NCBI RefSeq assembly: GCF_900113135.1
Contig: NZ_FOOH01000005.1
Location: 1-64,000 of the forward strand
DNA from: Salegentibacter agarivorans
GTDB lineage: Bacteria > Bacteroidota > Bacteroidia > Flavobacteriales > Flavobacteriaceae
Direction: 5' to 3'
DNA: 64,000 nucleotides
Part shown: positions 28,274 to 37,407 of the stretch, one piece after another
Layout of the letters: each line of letters starts with the position of its first letter
Position numbering within the stretch: position 1 is the stretch's first letter
Notes under the pieces: generated by a model
Databases searched by the model: none
Told to the model about the DNA's origin: nothing
Seen by the model: only the letters and a program-made list of their open reading frames with translations
Program-made: the position numbers and the translations under genes

Positions 28274-29740
28274 ATGAAAAAAATAAGAATAATATTAATG
28301 GTCTTTGCCACATTGTTCGTAGTTAACGGATGTGAGGAAGAAGATTTTGAACTAACAAACCCTAGTGGTCTTTCTCCTGAAACCTATTTTAGGACAGAAG
28401 CCCAGGTGCAATCGGCAGTGAATGCTGTATATGCCAATACGCAAACTATTGGATTATACACCAGAACTTTGTTCTTTGCAATGGACATTATGTCTCGTGA
28501 AGCCCTTGGGAATCCGCAATTAGAAGCAGATAAAAGAGTTTACCAGGAATGGTCTTTTGATGCCAGCCACCCACCAATCGCGTGGTACTGGGATGCCTGT
28601 TTTAGAGGAATAAACAAAGCAAATTTTGTAATTGATAATGCCGATAGAATTAATGAAATTCCATCTTCATTATTGAGTGATGAGAAAAAAGCAAGATTTA
28701 TTGGTGAAGCGAAGTATATGAGAGCTTTTTACTATTTCTTATTGGTAACCCGTTTTGGCGATGTTCCTTTAATTACAACCGTGCCTGAAGATGGTTCTGG
28801 TTTTCCACGTACCCCTGCAGATCAGGTTTACGACCAGATAATAGCAGACTTAAATGATGCCAGCCAGTCTTTATGGGATAAAGGACGTACTGAAAATGGT
28901 AGAGCTACTCAAGGTGCTGCTTTTGCCCTTTTAGGAAAAACACACCTTTATCTTGAAGAATACGATGAGGCTTTAGCTGCTTTCGAAAATATTTACGGGC
29001 AATATTCTTTAGAAGACGATTATTTTGCAAACTTTAGAGAAGAAGAAGAATTTGGTCCTGAATCAATTTTCGAAATTCAGTATGATGATGATATGGGGAA
29101 CTCTGCCGTATGGAACTCTAATGCAGCCGGTGAAGATGCTAATGAAGTAACCTTCCGTGGCCAGGAGTATGGCTTTAACGACTGGTTTAACGTATATCCT
29201 AATCCCGCTCTTATAGCTGAATACGAAGAAGGTGATATTAGACTTGATGAATCTTTCTATTTCAACGGTGATACTTTTGCTGGTGGTTTAATTGAAGAAT
29301 TACCTCTGGAAAGAGATGCAGCCTGGAGAAAGTACCAGAATTACTACAAAGATGTAAATGAAGATCAGGCTTCAGGAATAAACATGAAAGTTATTCGATA
29401 TGCTGATGTTCTTTTAATGATGGCCGAAGCTGAAAATGCTTTAGGCAACCAGGCTGATGCTATAGATTATATTAACGAAGTAAGAGAGAGAGCAGAATTA
29501 GCCCCTCTTTCTGACGGTCTTTCTCAAGATGAAGTTTTTGATGCCATAGTACACGAAAGAATGGTAGAATTAGCCGGCGAACAAGTACGTTTCCCAGATC
29601 TTGTAAGATGGGGACTTGCTGCCGATTATCTTTCTGAATTTGGTTTCCAGGCAGGAAAACACGAAATCTGGCCTATTCCTAATGATGAAATATCAGCAAA
29701 TGAGGGTATAAGTCAGGAAGATCAGAATCCAGGATACTAA
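28274..29740 (+). CDS. SusD/RagB-family outer-membrane lipoprotein (second locus)
   Basis: 488 residues with the lipoprotein signal MKKIRIILMVFATLFVVNGC (cysteine 20) followed by EEEDFELTNPSGLSPETYF. SusD features include EAKYMRAFYYFLLVTRFGDVP, MKVIRYADVLLMMAEAEN and VHERMVELAGEQVRFPDLVRWG. It binds ligand at the cell surface and closes the SusC barrel. The variant with GxxxVPL and the C-terminal WPIPNDEISANEG is the common RagB type. Co-transcribed with susC and followed by a clear terminator, so the operon ends here. Confidence 0.95.
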   Translation: MKKIRIILMVFATLFVVNGCEEEDFELTNPSGLSPETYFRTEAQVQSAVNAVYANTQTIGLYTRTLFFAMDIMSREALGNPQLEADKRVYQEWSFDASHPPIAWYWDACFRGINKANFVIDNADRINEIPSSLLSDEKKARFIGEAKYMRAFYYFLLVTRFGDVPLITTVPEDGSGFPRTPADQVYDQIIADLNDASQSLWDKGRTENGRATQGAAFALLGKTHLYLEEYDEALAAFENIYGQYSLEDDYFANFREEEEFGPESIFEIQYDDDMGNSAVWNSNAAGEDANEVTFRGQEYGFNDWFNVYPNPALIAEYEEGDIRLDESFYFNGDTFAGGLIEELPLERDAAWRKYQNYYKDVNEDQASGINMKVIRYADVLLMMAEAENALGNQADAIDYINEVRERAELAPLSDGLSQDEVFDAIVHERMVELAGEQVRFPDLVRWGLAADYLSEFGFQAGKHEIWPIPNDEISANEGISQEDQNPGY

Positions 29741-29762
29741 TAAGTATTCAACCCTTAAACTT

Positions 29763-29796
29763 AAAGCCCTTTCAAATAAATGAAAGGGCTTTTTTA
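29763..29796 (+). terminator. Intrinsic terminator of the second susCD operon
   Basis: AAAGCCCTTTCA and TGAAAGGGCTTT form a 12-bp stem with a short AT loop and a run of Ts. It starts 22 bases past the susD stop. Confidence 0.92.
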
Positions 29797-29993
29797 TGTG
29801 AAATTTCTTCAGAAAATAAAAAAGTAAACTAACTCTGCGTATCCTGATGAGCCTCATTAATTTAATTCCCTCAACAAGAATGCAACATTGAAATCTCAAT
29901 TATCAAGTAAATTAATTAGTTGAGAAAGAATTATCAGGTCTAGTTTTTCGGTAATAAGGAAAGGAATCTCCATCGTTATAAATAGACTAATTA
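29797..29993. other. Gene-free stretch before the IS5 element
   Basis: About 200 AT-rich bases between the susD terminator and the IS element, with stops in every frame. I see no coding remnant or promoter of good quality. The TTA at 29991-29993 is the left copy of the IS target duplication. Confidence 0.5.
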
Positions 29994-31231
29994 AGACCGT
30001 TGCAAAACCTCCTTGAAATAGGTTTTCTTTTTTGAGAATTATTTTTTTCGGTTTTATGTTCGCTTAATTTTGCATTTAATCCTCCATTTAGCACTTACAC
30101 GCTGCTTTTATAGGTTCAATTCCTCTTAATTTTCAGATTTGGACGCAAGTATCCCTGGACTCCTGTATAAATTATAGCTTAAAGCTTCCATTAGGTTTTG
30201 AGTATGCATTTTTTCTATTCCCTTATAACGCGCTATCCCTCCAGAAAACCATCGCTTTATACTGCCAAAGGTGCGCTCTACCTTAAATCTGGTTTTACCG
30301 ATAAGTTTGTTGAACTTCTTTTCCCATTTGGTTAATGGTTTGTTTTTATAGGCTTTCTTTAAAATATGGTCCTTCAATTTTCTTTTTTTAAGTAGCTCCG
30401 TGTTTTTCTTGGATTGGTAGCCTTTATCGGCCTTTAGGGGGATATCCTTGGGTAAATCGGCAGTATTGAGTACTTCTTCTAAATTGGCAATCTCATTGGT
30501 ACTTGCCTTTGTGGTCAATACCCCCAGGACCAAGCCCTCTTCATCTGTAAGGTGGTGTTTTTTGTAACCAAACCTGTACTTGCCCCCTTTCTTTAGCCAA
30601 GCTGCATCCTTATCTACGCTGTCCGAATAATCTTTGGTAACTTCAACTTCCTCTTCGTCCTTTCTGTCCTCTGTAACTTTATGCTTGGGCTTTCCTTTGG
30701 GCTTTAAAGGGGTGTCCACAACACTGGCATCTATAAGGGCTCCTGTCTTTACGATAATACCGTGAGATTCCAATTGCTTATTGATCTCTTCAAATAACGA
30801 CTGGTAAGCCTTTGCTTTGGTCATAATCGTCCTGAAACGGGAAAGAGTACTGTGATCTGGGGCTATTTCATCGATGTGCAGCCCACAAAAATAACTAAAA
30901 GAGATACTATCGTTTACACGGTCTTCAACTTCATAATCACTAAGGCCATACCAGGTCTGTAACAAACTCATTTTAAAAAGCAACAGCCCGCTATAGCTTG
31001 GCTTACCGGTAGCACTTTTACCTTTGGTATAATATTTTTTAATGACCACTTCAATAGGTCCCCAATCTATAAGAACGCCTATCTGAGTGAAAAAAGTACG
31101 TTTTATCTTTCGAGAACGTAGGTCGCAGATGCTGTCTGCAAGGCTTGGGTGTTGTTGCTTTTCCATTCCATGAAATTAATCTAAATATCGTAATTATCAT
31201 AATATTTTTTAAACCTACCGTGCAACGGTCT
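29994..31231. mobile_element. Complete IS5-family insertion sequence
   Basis: Terminal inverted repeats AGACCGTTGCA at 29994-30004 and TGCAACGGTCT at 31221-31231 are perfect over 11 bases. They are flanked by the direct repeat TTA (29991-29993 and 31232-31234), a 3-bp target duplication as made by the IS1031-like group of IS5. The element is 1238 bp and carries one intact transposase gene. Confidence 0.9.
30126..31166 (-). CDS. IS5-family transposase
   Basis: 346 residues of DDE transposase. The catalytic acids lie in GALIDASVVDTP (about residue 174), PLKADKGYQSKKN (about 248) and FKVERTFGSIKRWF (E, about 305), and the YREK-like tract is KVERTFGSIKRW. The N-terminal DUF772-like part has LFKMSLLQTWYGLSDYEVEDR and DHSTLSRFRTIM. 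It fills the IS between its inverted repeats and shows no frameshift, so it may be active. The acidic-basic segment around residues 190-215 is an insertion common in this group. Confidence 0.95.
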   Translation of the reverse strand: MEKQQHPSLADSICDLRSRKIKRTFFTQIGVLIDWGPIEVVIKKYYTKGKSATGKPSYSGLLLFKMSLLQTWYGLSDYEVEDRVNDSISFSYFCGLHIDEIAPDHSTLSRFRTIMTKAKAYQSLFEEINKQLESHGIIVKTGALIDASVVDTPLKPKGKPKHKVTEDRKDEEEVEVTKDYSDSVDKDAAWLKKGGKYRFGYKKHHLTDEEGLVLGVLTTKASTNEIANLEEVLNTADLPKDIPLKADKGYQSKKNTELLKKRKLKDHILKKAYKNKPLTKWEKKFNKLIGKTRFKVERTFGSIKRWFSGGIARYKGIEKMHTQNLMEALSYNLYRSPGILASKSEN

Positions 31232-31288
31232 TTAATTATAAGCAGTTAATAGATTAATCCACACATCAAATTAACCTATTTTCCTTAG

Positions 31289-31381
31289 CCTAAATTATTA
31301 AACAGGGAATTGCAGGAGCATTTACAGAAAGAAAATGTAATAGTAAACACTTCCATTGGAAATACTTATTTGAGCTTATAA
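31289..31381 (+). pseudogene. Possible 3' remnant of a lost gene
   Basis: After an in-frame TAG at 31286-31288 there is a 30-codon frame containing LLNRELQEHLQKENV and ending in TAA at 31379-31381, directly followed by a hairpin with a T-rich tail. The amphipathic composition and the stop-hairpin order look like the end of a real gene. The IS5 insertion 55 bases upstream or older decay removed the rest. I do not recognise the family, and chance is possible. Confidence 0.3.
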
Positions 31382-31412
31382 AATAATCTGGCCATAAGAC
31401 CAGATTATTTTA
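31381..31412. terminator. Bidirectional intrinsic terminator
   Basis: AAATAATCTGG (31381-31391) pairs with CCAGATTATTT (31400-31410) around an 8-base loop. Both strands have A/T-rich flanks. It can end transcription of the remnant gene on the plus strand and of GH9 on the minus strand. Confidence 0.7.
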
Positions 31413-31548
31413 TTTCAGTAGTGGTTTTATCTAAAACTATTTATTAACGTATAAACTATTATTTTTTGGCTCTCAGAAAAATCATCAGCTTTGGGAAAGA
31501 TCTCAACTTAAATTATATGAGAAGATAAACCCGAGGAGTAGCATTTCA

Positions 31549-34074
31549 CTATTGGTTATTGAGTAGATCACGAACGGCATTCACGAGATAAATATAAGAT
31601 GCACCAACATTCACCACGTACTCATTTTCTCCCCATAAAAACGGCCAATCTTCCTTATTTTCAGGAAAATCTGGTTTTAAGATTAAAACTCCTGGTACTA
31701 CCCCACCGGCGATAAATGAAAAATCTGCACGGTTCATTCCATAAGCTACTTTCTTAGATTTTGTCCCCACTCCAGAAACAAAGGATATATCAGAATCAGG
31801 ATGCGTTCCGTAAAGATAATTAAGACCTTTAAAAACTTCTTCCTTATCAATAAGATCGGGAAACGCCTTATGTAAATGGTAATTATTAATTGCATAGGAT
31901 ACAATTTGACTATTGCCAGCCCAACCCCTTCTACCAATAGGAACACCATACGGATTTTCTTTCCTATGCTCAGCAATTTCATTCTTATAGTCTTTTACCC
32001 TATTTTTTAACTTCTGCTTAAAATCTTCATCCATATAGGTTAAGATCTTCATAACCCGACCTGCATGAAGGTTAAAGTTTTTATCTATAGTAGGCCACAT
32101 CTCCTTTATGCGAGTGGCGTACATTTCATCTTTTGTAGAAAGTAATAATTCTACGGCGGCTTTTAATTCTTCATCTTCTAAAGTGCCTCCGGTAGTATTT
32201 CCGTGATGAAAAAGATCTGGCTCTTTTGAGTGTTCTTCTTTCCATACATTTATAGCGGTGTTTATACACTCTTCAGCTAATTCATCATTATATCCTTTAA
32301 GAACACGACTGGCAGCCGCTAATGCAGCAATAGAACCATAATTTAAAGGTGTGCTTTTACTTGTAAAGGCCCATCTGTCATCAAATTTTCCACTTTTGTA
32401 TCCATCAGTTTCCAGAGGATCCATTTCTTTATCATAAATCAGGTTATCTGTCATAGTTAGACCATCTCCTAAATGGGTATACTGAGAAATATCGGGCACG
32501 ATAATCCCAGGAATCGCCCTTCCCAAAGTTCGGTGCTGGGCAATTAACCCCAGGGTACCGTGTTCTATTTGCTGAAGAATATCTGGTTTTCCATCTGGGT
32601 TATGTAAATCTACATATTTAGCATCGTAATCTACAAGGGTCTGGTCTCGTTGTAAATTAAAATCTTCGTATGCATGAGCAAGATGAGAAACTACATAATA
32701 TTGGGTTTGAGTTCTAATATCATAATCTCCGGCATCATACCAACCACCAATATTAAGTCCCGGTATGTGTTCTCCCGGTTCATATTCGGTATCTGTTGTG
32801 GGACCCTGGGCATAAAGATCAAAATGCTCATGATTAACAGGTGCCTGCAGCGCATCATCCAGGTGGGAAGCGCCATGCCAAACCCTATAAGCTTCGTTTA
32901 CCAACATATGATCCATCTGCACCGGGAAAAAAACATCATTCGTGGGGTGCCAGGCTTTTTCATACACATCTTCATTAATTTTAAAAGGTGCCGTAGTTTC
33001 GTCTTTATAAGAGATAACATATAAGCCTTCTTCTTTTACTTCAGAAAAATCGAAATATAAATACTTATACCTGGTATATTGCCCCCAATTAGATAAGGCA
33101 GCTGTATGTTTTTCCACCTTTTCTCCCATTTCATTTAACTTATAAAGCGTGGCCCGGGAAGCAGGAGAATCATTTTTATCTAACTCAATAACCGCAACTT
33201 TTTCCTGATTAGGGTGATAGCCAACCTGTGAATGACCAATAACCGGCTTACGCGACCAGCCTGGGGTAGAATTTACATTTAAACGCCATTGTAGAACCTT
33301 ACCGGTTTTATTTTCAGGAAGTAAACTTCTAACTACAAACCAACCATTCTGGGCTTTATCTCTCCCATCGTGCAACATTAATTTTGCTTCATCTGAAATA
33401 ATTGTAATTTTTCGTTTAGGATCTCCGGGCGCAACTACCAGGGTCTTTCCTTCAGCAAAAGGTTTCGGTGCCGTATATCCTGAAGTATCTTTATCCATGC
33501 TACTGTGCGGGTATAGGGGGAAATTACCTCCTTCACCGTCCATATAATAAGTTTTCTCAGCATAGGCCGAGGGTATAAATTCCAGATTAAACCCGGCCTT
33601 TCCCTTTAATTCTTCGGGAATTGGCTCATCTAAGTGTACACTTAAAATCACTTCATCTTCATCTCGTTCTGCCCGTATCATATATTCAAAATCGTAATCG
33701 GGATATTTTTCATATGTATCAATACGATTATTTTCCCTGTCCACTTCTCTTCTAACAAAGGTGGGAATCGCATCCCATTGTTCTGGGGTGGCGTTTAACC
33801 TCACATCACCATTAGTCACTGTTCTCACTCCATGATGAATTACTTCTATTCCACTTATTTTTGAATCACTAAATAACCCATCATACCAATTACTAAATGC
33901 CAAAATGTTTACTCCGGTTTTTTCAAAATACTCTTCTTTATTAAGCGTTAACGGCGAAGTTTGGGCAAAGACACTACCCATCATTAAAAAAAGGCCAAAA
34001 CAAACGGACTTTACCCCGTACTTTTGAAAGATATAAGTATATTTTAAATAAAGTTTTTGTGTAATATTTTTCAT
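31549..34074 (-). CDS. Glycoside hydrolase family 9 protein
   Basis: 841 residues, secreted (signal peptide ending GSVFAQT after a long basic N terminus). The N-terminal 270 residues are family-specific. The CelD_N-type Ig domain starts at about 275 (VIGHSQVGYHPNQEKVAVIEL). The (alpha/alpha)6 GH9 catalytic domain follows, with the nucleophile/base aspartates in GGWYDAGDYDIRTQTQ (about 442-455) and the proton-donor glutamate in WGENEYVVNVGASY (about 815). GH9 enzymes are inverting endo- or exo-beta-glucanases. It is transcribed from the right, with an operator-like palindrome about 80 bases upstream that matches the site before susC, suggesting it serves that uptake system. Substrate unknown; no C-terminal sorting domain is visible. 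Confidence 0.9.
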   Translation of the reverse strand: MKNITQKLYLKYTYIFQKYGVKSVCFGLFLMMGSVFAQTSPLTLNKEEYFEKTGVNILAFSNWYDGLFSDSKISGIEVIHHGVRTVTNGDVRLNATPEQWDAIPTFVRREVDRENNRIDTYEKYPDYDFEYMIRAERDEDEVILSVHLDEPIPEELKGKAGFNLEFIPSAYAEKTYYMDGEGGNFPLYPHSSMDKDTSGYTAPKPFAEGKTLVVAPGDPKRKITIISDEAKLMLHDGRDKAQNGWFVVRSLLPENKTGKVLQWRLNVNSTPGWSRKPVIGHSQVGYHPNQEKVAVIELDKNDSPASRATLYKLNEMGEKVEKHTAALSNWGQYTRYKYLYFDFSEVKEEGLYVISYKDETTAPFKINEDVYEKAWHPTNDVFFPVQMDHMLVNEAYRVWHGASHLDDALQAPVNHEHFDLYAQGPTTDTEYEPGEHIPGLNIGGWYDAGDYDIRTQTQYYVVSHLAHAYEDFNLQRDQTLVDYDAKYVDLHNPDGKPDILQQIEHGTLGLIAQHRTLGRAIPGIIVPDISQYTHLGDGLTMTDNLIYDKEMDPLETDGYKSGKFDDRWAFTSKSTPLNYGSIAALAAASRVLKGYNDELAEECINTAINVWKEEHSKEPDLFHHGNTTGGTLEDEELKAAVELLLSTKDEMYATRIKEMWPTIDKNFNLHAGRVMKILTYMDEDFKQKLKNRVKDYKNEIAEHRKENPYGVPIGRRGWAGNSQIVSYAINNYHLHKAFPDLIDKEEVFKGLNYLYGTHPDSDISFVSGVGTKSKKVAYGMNRADFSFIAGGVVPGVLILKPDFPENKEDWPFLWGENEYVVNVGASYIYLVNAVRDLLNNQ

Positions 34075-34431
34075 AATTCTTATTGATTTTAAAAGCTTTA
34101 ATAGGTTATTATTTTAAAAAAGGGAACCTCTATAAACTGCTTATACCACTTAAATCAATCGGTTGCGTAATGCAGTTAAATAAATCCCCGGAAAAGCATT
34201 TTAAGGGGAAATTTCCTGTTTTATATAATATAGAATACTGAAAAGCAGTATTATTTCTTAAAAATATACCTTTCTATTCAGCAAAGCAAGAAATCCTAAA
34301 ACTGAATCTAAATATTTTGGGGTTTTAGATGAAGAAATAAACTAAAAAAGACGATGTATGCTGAAAAATCGTTTCCGCAGGGAATTCGATTGCAAAAATA
34401 CAATTAAACAAAAATTCAGGTGGTGCTAATC
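34075..34431. other. Intergenic region upstream of GH9
   Basis: 357 AT-rich bases. It contains the palindrome at 34156-34169 and a weaker related sequence ATTCGATTGCA near 34384. No consensus -7 element was found on the minus strand, and no terminator is obvious for the YyaL-like gene that ends nearer the GH9 start side of its own transcript. Confidence 0.45.
34156..34169. promoter_or_regulatory. Operator-like palindrome C upstream of GH9
   Basis: CAATCGGTTGCGTA; its core CAAYCGRTTG is a perfect palindrome centred on CG. Reverse-complemented, it shares ACGCAACCGATT-type content with the site before susC (25174-25185). The position, 82-95 bases upstream of the GH9 ATG, fits a repressor or activator site. 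Confidence 0.45.
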
Positions 34432-36579
34432 TTACCAAAAACCTCCAGATTCATTGATTTGCTCCAAAGCTTCTCTGGCTGTGGTTACAGGAAACTTGCA
34501 TACGTGATCTTTACACACATAAATGGTGGTTTGCCCTTCAATAAATTTACCTTTCAATAACTCTAAATTTCCTTCTTTTTCCCCGCCCATTAACAGGACA
34601 TTCGGGAGATAATTATGATTGATTTCTTTTTTCACCCTGTGGTGCTCTTTTCCTACTATGGCTACCTCAAAAGGAGGTTTTACCAGGAGTACTTCAACTA
34701 TAGCCCAATTTGCATAGAAATCTGGATATTCCTTTAAATCCTTTTGTACGTTTAATAACATTTGTTCTGCCAGAGCTTTCTTTTCGCTATCGTAAAAATA
34801 ATGCCCCAGGATTAAGAGGTTTTTCGCCATTTCTGAATTAGAAGAAGGAATAACATTATCCAGAATTTCCTTTTGCCGTGAAATTAGACCAGAATGGTCA
34901 TCATGGGTGTAGAAGAACATCCCGGAAGTAGAATCGAAGAAATGTTCTTTCGTATAATTTGCAAGATCTTGCGCTTTAAACAACCATTTTTCATCAAATG
35001 TAGCCTGGTAAAGATCGATAAATGCAGAAATTACAAAGGCATAATCATCTAAAAAGCCAGGAATGCTGGTTTTTCCGTCTTTATAATTTCTGGTTAAAGC
35101 ACCATTTTCAGCAATAACATTTTCATTAAGGAAACGGGCATTTTTTAGTGCGGCCTCTAAAAATCGTTTTTCATCAAAAGTCTTATAGGCATTCAGGTAA
35201 GCCTTTATCATTAATGCATTCCAGGAAGTAAGTACTTTATCATCAAGAGCAGGTAAGGTTCTCTTTTGCCTTTCATTCAACAATTTTTGTTTCCCTTCAG
35301 AAAGTATTTCTTTTAATTCTTTAACAGAAAGGGACTTTTCTTCAGCAAAAGCTTTATCAGATTTTTCCCTGTGTAAGATATTTTTTTCATCTTCCCAATT
35401 ACCGTTTTCTTCTACATTGTAATAGGCTTTAAAAATGGAAGAATCTCCACCTAAATGTTCATCAATTTCATCGGCGGTCCAAACGTAAAATTTCCCTTCT
35501 TCCCCATCGGTATCGGCATCTAGGGAGGAATAGAACGCCCCATTTTTAGCGGTAAGTTCGCGTTCAACAAATTCAAGACTTTCGTAAACTACATCTTTAT
35601 ACAGCGGATTCCTGGTTTTTTGCCAGGCCTGGGAATAAAGCCCAATAAGTTGGGCATTATCGTAAAGCATTTTTTCAAAGTGAGGTGCAAACCAATCTTC
35701 ATCTGTAGAATACCTGGCAAAACCACCACCAAGCTGATCGTAAATACCTCCAAAAGCCATATTTTCAAGCGTAACATCTACGGCCTCCAAAGCACTGGGG
35801 TCGTCGGTTAAATAATTATAGTGAAGAAGAAATTTCCATAAAACCGGCACCGGAAACTTTTGAGTTTCTACTTTCCCCCCTTTTTCAAAATCTATTTTAG
35901 ATTTTAATTGAGTGTACACCGTTTCAAGTTCATCTAAAGAAAAAGCTTTCTCCTTATCAACAATTGGCATTTGCTCTAAAGATTGAATACCATCGGTTAT
36001 TTTCTCGGCTTGTTCAAGTATAGCTTCAGGATCTTCTTTATTGAGTTTTACAAAATGCTTAAGAATTTTTAACCAGTCTTCCTTAGGATAATATGTACCG
36101 GCATAAAATGGCTTCCCGTCTGGCAGTGCTAAAACATTTAACGGCCAACCTCCGCTACCCGTCATGAGCTGTGCAGCATTCATATATAAATTGTCTACAT
36201 CTGGCCGCTCTTCCCTGTCTACTTTTACCGAAATAAAATTCTCGTTCATAAGTTCGGCCACCTCGGGGTCTTCAAAACTTTCCTCTTCCATTACGTGGCA
36301 CCAATGGCAGGCAGCATAACCAATGCTAATTACCAGTAATTTATTTTCTTTCTTAGCTTTATTTATAGTTTCCTCGCTCCAGGGATGCCAGTTAACAGGA
36401 TTATGGGCGTGCTGTAATAAATACGGACTGCTCTCATTCACAAGCATATTGGTAAACTCGTGCTCTTCAGGCTCTTTATCTAATTGATTTTCACTCGAGG
36501 AATTATTTTTAGCTTCATCTACACAAGATATGGAAAGAAAAATAGCCAGTAATATACTGGCAAGGGAAGACAATTTCAT
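34432..36579 (-). CDS. YyaL/SPATA20-like thioredoxin-domain lipoprotein
   Basis: 715 residues. A lipoprotein signal (SISC, cysteine 19) is followed by the DUF255 thioredoxin-like domain: [20 protein letters not shown] and [13 protein letters not shown], with C91 and C94 forming the CxxC pair. The remainder is an (alpha/alpha)6 barrel of the glucosamine-epimerase type ([20 protein letters not shown]). The family occurs from bacteria to man but lacks an agreed reaction. Bacterial members are usually cytosolic, so the lipoprotein signal, common in Bacteroidota, places this one at a membrane. It follows the free DUF3347 gene on the same strand but behind a terminator. Confidence 0.9.
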   Translation of the reverse strand: MKLSSLASILLAIFLSISCVDEAKNNSSSENQLDKEPEEHEFTNMLVNESSPYLLQHAHNPVNWHPWSEETINKAKKENKLLVISIGYAACHWCHVMEEESFEDPEVAELMNENFISVKVDREERPDVDNLYMNAAQLMTGSGGWPLNVLALPDGKPFYAGTYYPKEDWLKILKHFVKLNKEDPEAILEQAEKITDGIQSLEQMPIVDKEKAFSLDELETVYTQLKSKIDFEKGGKVETQKFPVPVLWKFLLHYNYLTDDPSALEAVDVTLENMAFGGIYDQLGGGFARYSTDEDWFAPHFEKMLYDNAQLIGLYSQAWQKTRNPLYKDVVYESLEFVERELTAKNGAFYSSLDADTDGEEGKFYVWTADEIDEHLGGDSSIFKAYYNVEENGNWEDEKNILHREKSDKAFAEEKSLSVKELKEILSEGKQKLLNERQKRTLPALDDKVLTSWNALMIKAYLNAYKTFDEKRFLEAALKNARFLNENVIAENGALTRNYKDGKTSIPGFLDDYAFVISAFIDLYQATFDEKWLFKAQDLANYTKEHFFDSTSGMFFYTHDDHSGLISRQKEILDNVIPSSNSEMAKNLLILGHYFYDSEKKALAEQMLLNVQKDLKEYPDFYANWAIVEVLLVKPPFEVAIVGKEHHRVKKEINHNYLPNVLLMGGEKEGNLELLKGKFIEGQTTIYVCKDHVCKFPVTTAREALEQINESGGFW

Positions 36580-36661
36580 GTTCTTATTATTAAATCTTTG
36601 TAAGATAACTTCCTAATCGAACTTTTCAAATAAAACCTTCAATTTTTCGAAAAACTACGTA

Positions 36662-36695
36662 TAAAAAAGCCCACCAACGCTTAGTAGGCAGGCTC
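36662..36695 (-). terminator. Intrinsic terminator of the cus unit
   Basis: On the minus strand AGCCTGCCTAC pairs (with two G-U pairs and one mismatch) with GTTGGTGGGCT, followed by six Ts. It lies just past the DUF3347 gene stop and separates the copper unit from the YyaL-like gene. Confidence 0.75.
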
Positions 36696-36715
36696 TATTT
36701 GTTATTTAGTATATC

Positions 36716-37285
36716 TTAATTTAGAGTAGCTTCTACCCTACCGCATTTCAGCATCTTATCGCCATAATAAGGATTAAAAATATCTTTTGAATTAGAATAC
36801 CAATAATCACCTTTTCCTTCAAAAGCCATGGGACAGTATTGCTTATAAATCTCACCCGATTCTAAAGCATCCTGCAACACAGGCTCCATAGCTGCAGTAA
36901 GTTTAGAAAAATCTTCCCGTTGTCTATTTACATCCTCACTTTCAGCTATTTGCGTTGCCGCAGAAGCTATTTCTTGGTTTTCACCAGCTTTTTCAGCAAG
37001 TTTTGCAGCTTTATCACTGGCAGTTTCAGCATCTGTATTTACAAAAGCATCCTTAATTTCTACATATAAATTATAGATTTCGGCAGTATTTTCATTCTTA
37101 AATTCAGCATTTAAGGCTTCTCCTTCATAAGTGTCCATGCTGGCCTGCTCGTCACCCTGGTGCATTTCATTTTGCATAGGCTCTGCCGCTTCATTCTTCT
37201 TTTCTTCGGCATCGCGGCAGGAGGTTAGTGATATGGCTCCTGCTACCAGGCTAAGCATCATTAAGTTTCTTAGATTTTTTTTCAT
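36716..37285 (-). CDS. Free-standing DUF3347 lipoprotein
   Basis: 189 residues: lipoprotein signal MKKNLRNLMMLSLVAGAISLTSC (cysteine 23), an acidic Met/Glu/His-containing linker (MQNEMHQGDEQASMD), then a DUF3347 domain ending YKQYCPMAFEGKGDYW, NPYYGDKMLKCGRVE. The C-terminal cysteines, Met and His are candidate Cu(I) ligands. The same module forms the C terminus of the CusB protein directly upstream, so this looks like a detached paralogue acting as a periplasmic copper carrier. The function is inferred from association; DUF3347 has no settled biochemistry. Confidence 0.88.
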   Translation of the reverse strand: MKKNLRNLMMLSLVAGAISLTSCRDAEEKKNEAAEPMQNEMHQGDEQASMDTYEGEALNAEFKNENTAEIYNLYVEIKDAFVNTDAETASDKAAKLAEKAGENQEIASAATQIAESEDVNRQREDFSKLTAAMEPVLQDALESGEIYKQYCPMAFEGKGDYWYSNSKDIFNPYYGDKMLKCGRVEATLN

Positions 37286-37407
37286 CGTTTCTGTTTTTAA
37301 TTTAATTTGTATTTATTCTTGTTTAACCACTTTAAGGCTTTTGATTCAGCAAACTTATATAAATTTATTTTTCGATTCCTCCTTAATTCTTTTCACTTAC
37401 TCTTTTC

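Larger units (their letters stand above)
31232..31548. other. Gene-poor stretch after the IS5 element
   Basis: It begins with the right copy of the TTA duplication, contains a short coding-like remnant (31289-31381) and the hairpin right behind it, and then about 140 bases of featureless AT-rich DNA up to the GH9 stop codon. Confidence 0.5.

Noticed and set aside
31549-34074. Type IX secretion sorting domain on GH9 and on the FG-GAP protein
   Set aside because: The C termini end within the catalytic or propeller domain, and no CTD-like beta-sandwich tail is visible.
34381-34395. Fourth operator copy ATTCGATTGCA
   Set aside because: One half is disrupted, and it lies more than 300 bases from the GH9 start and behind the end of the next gene.
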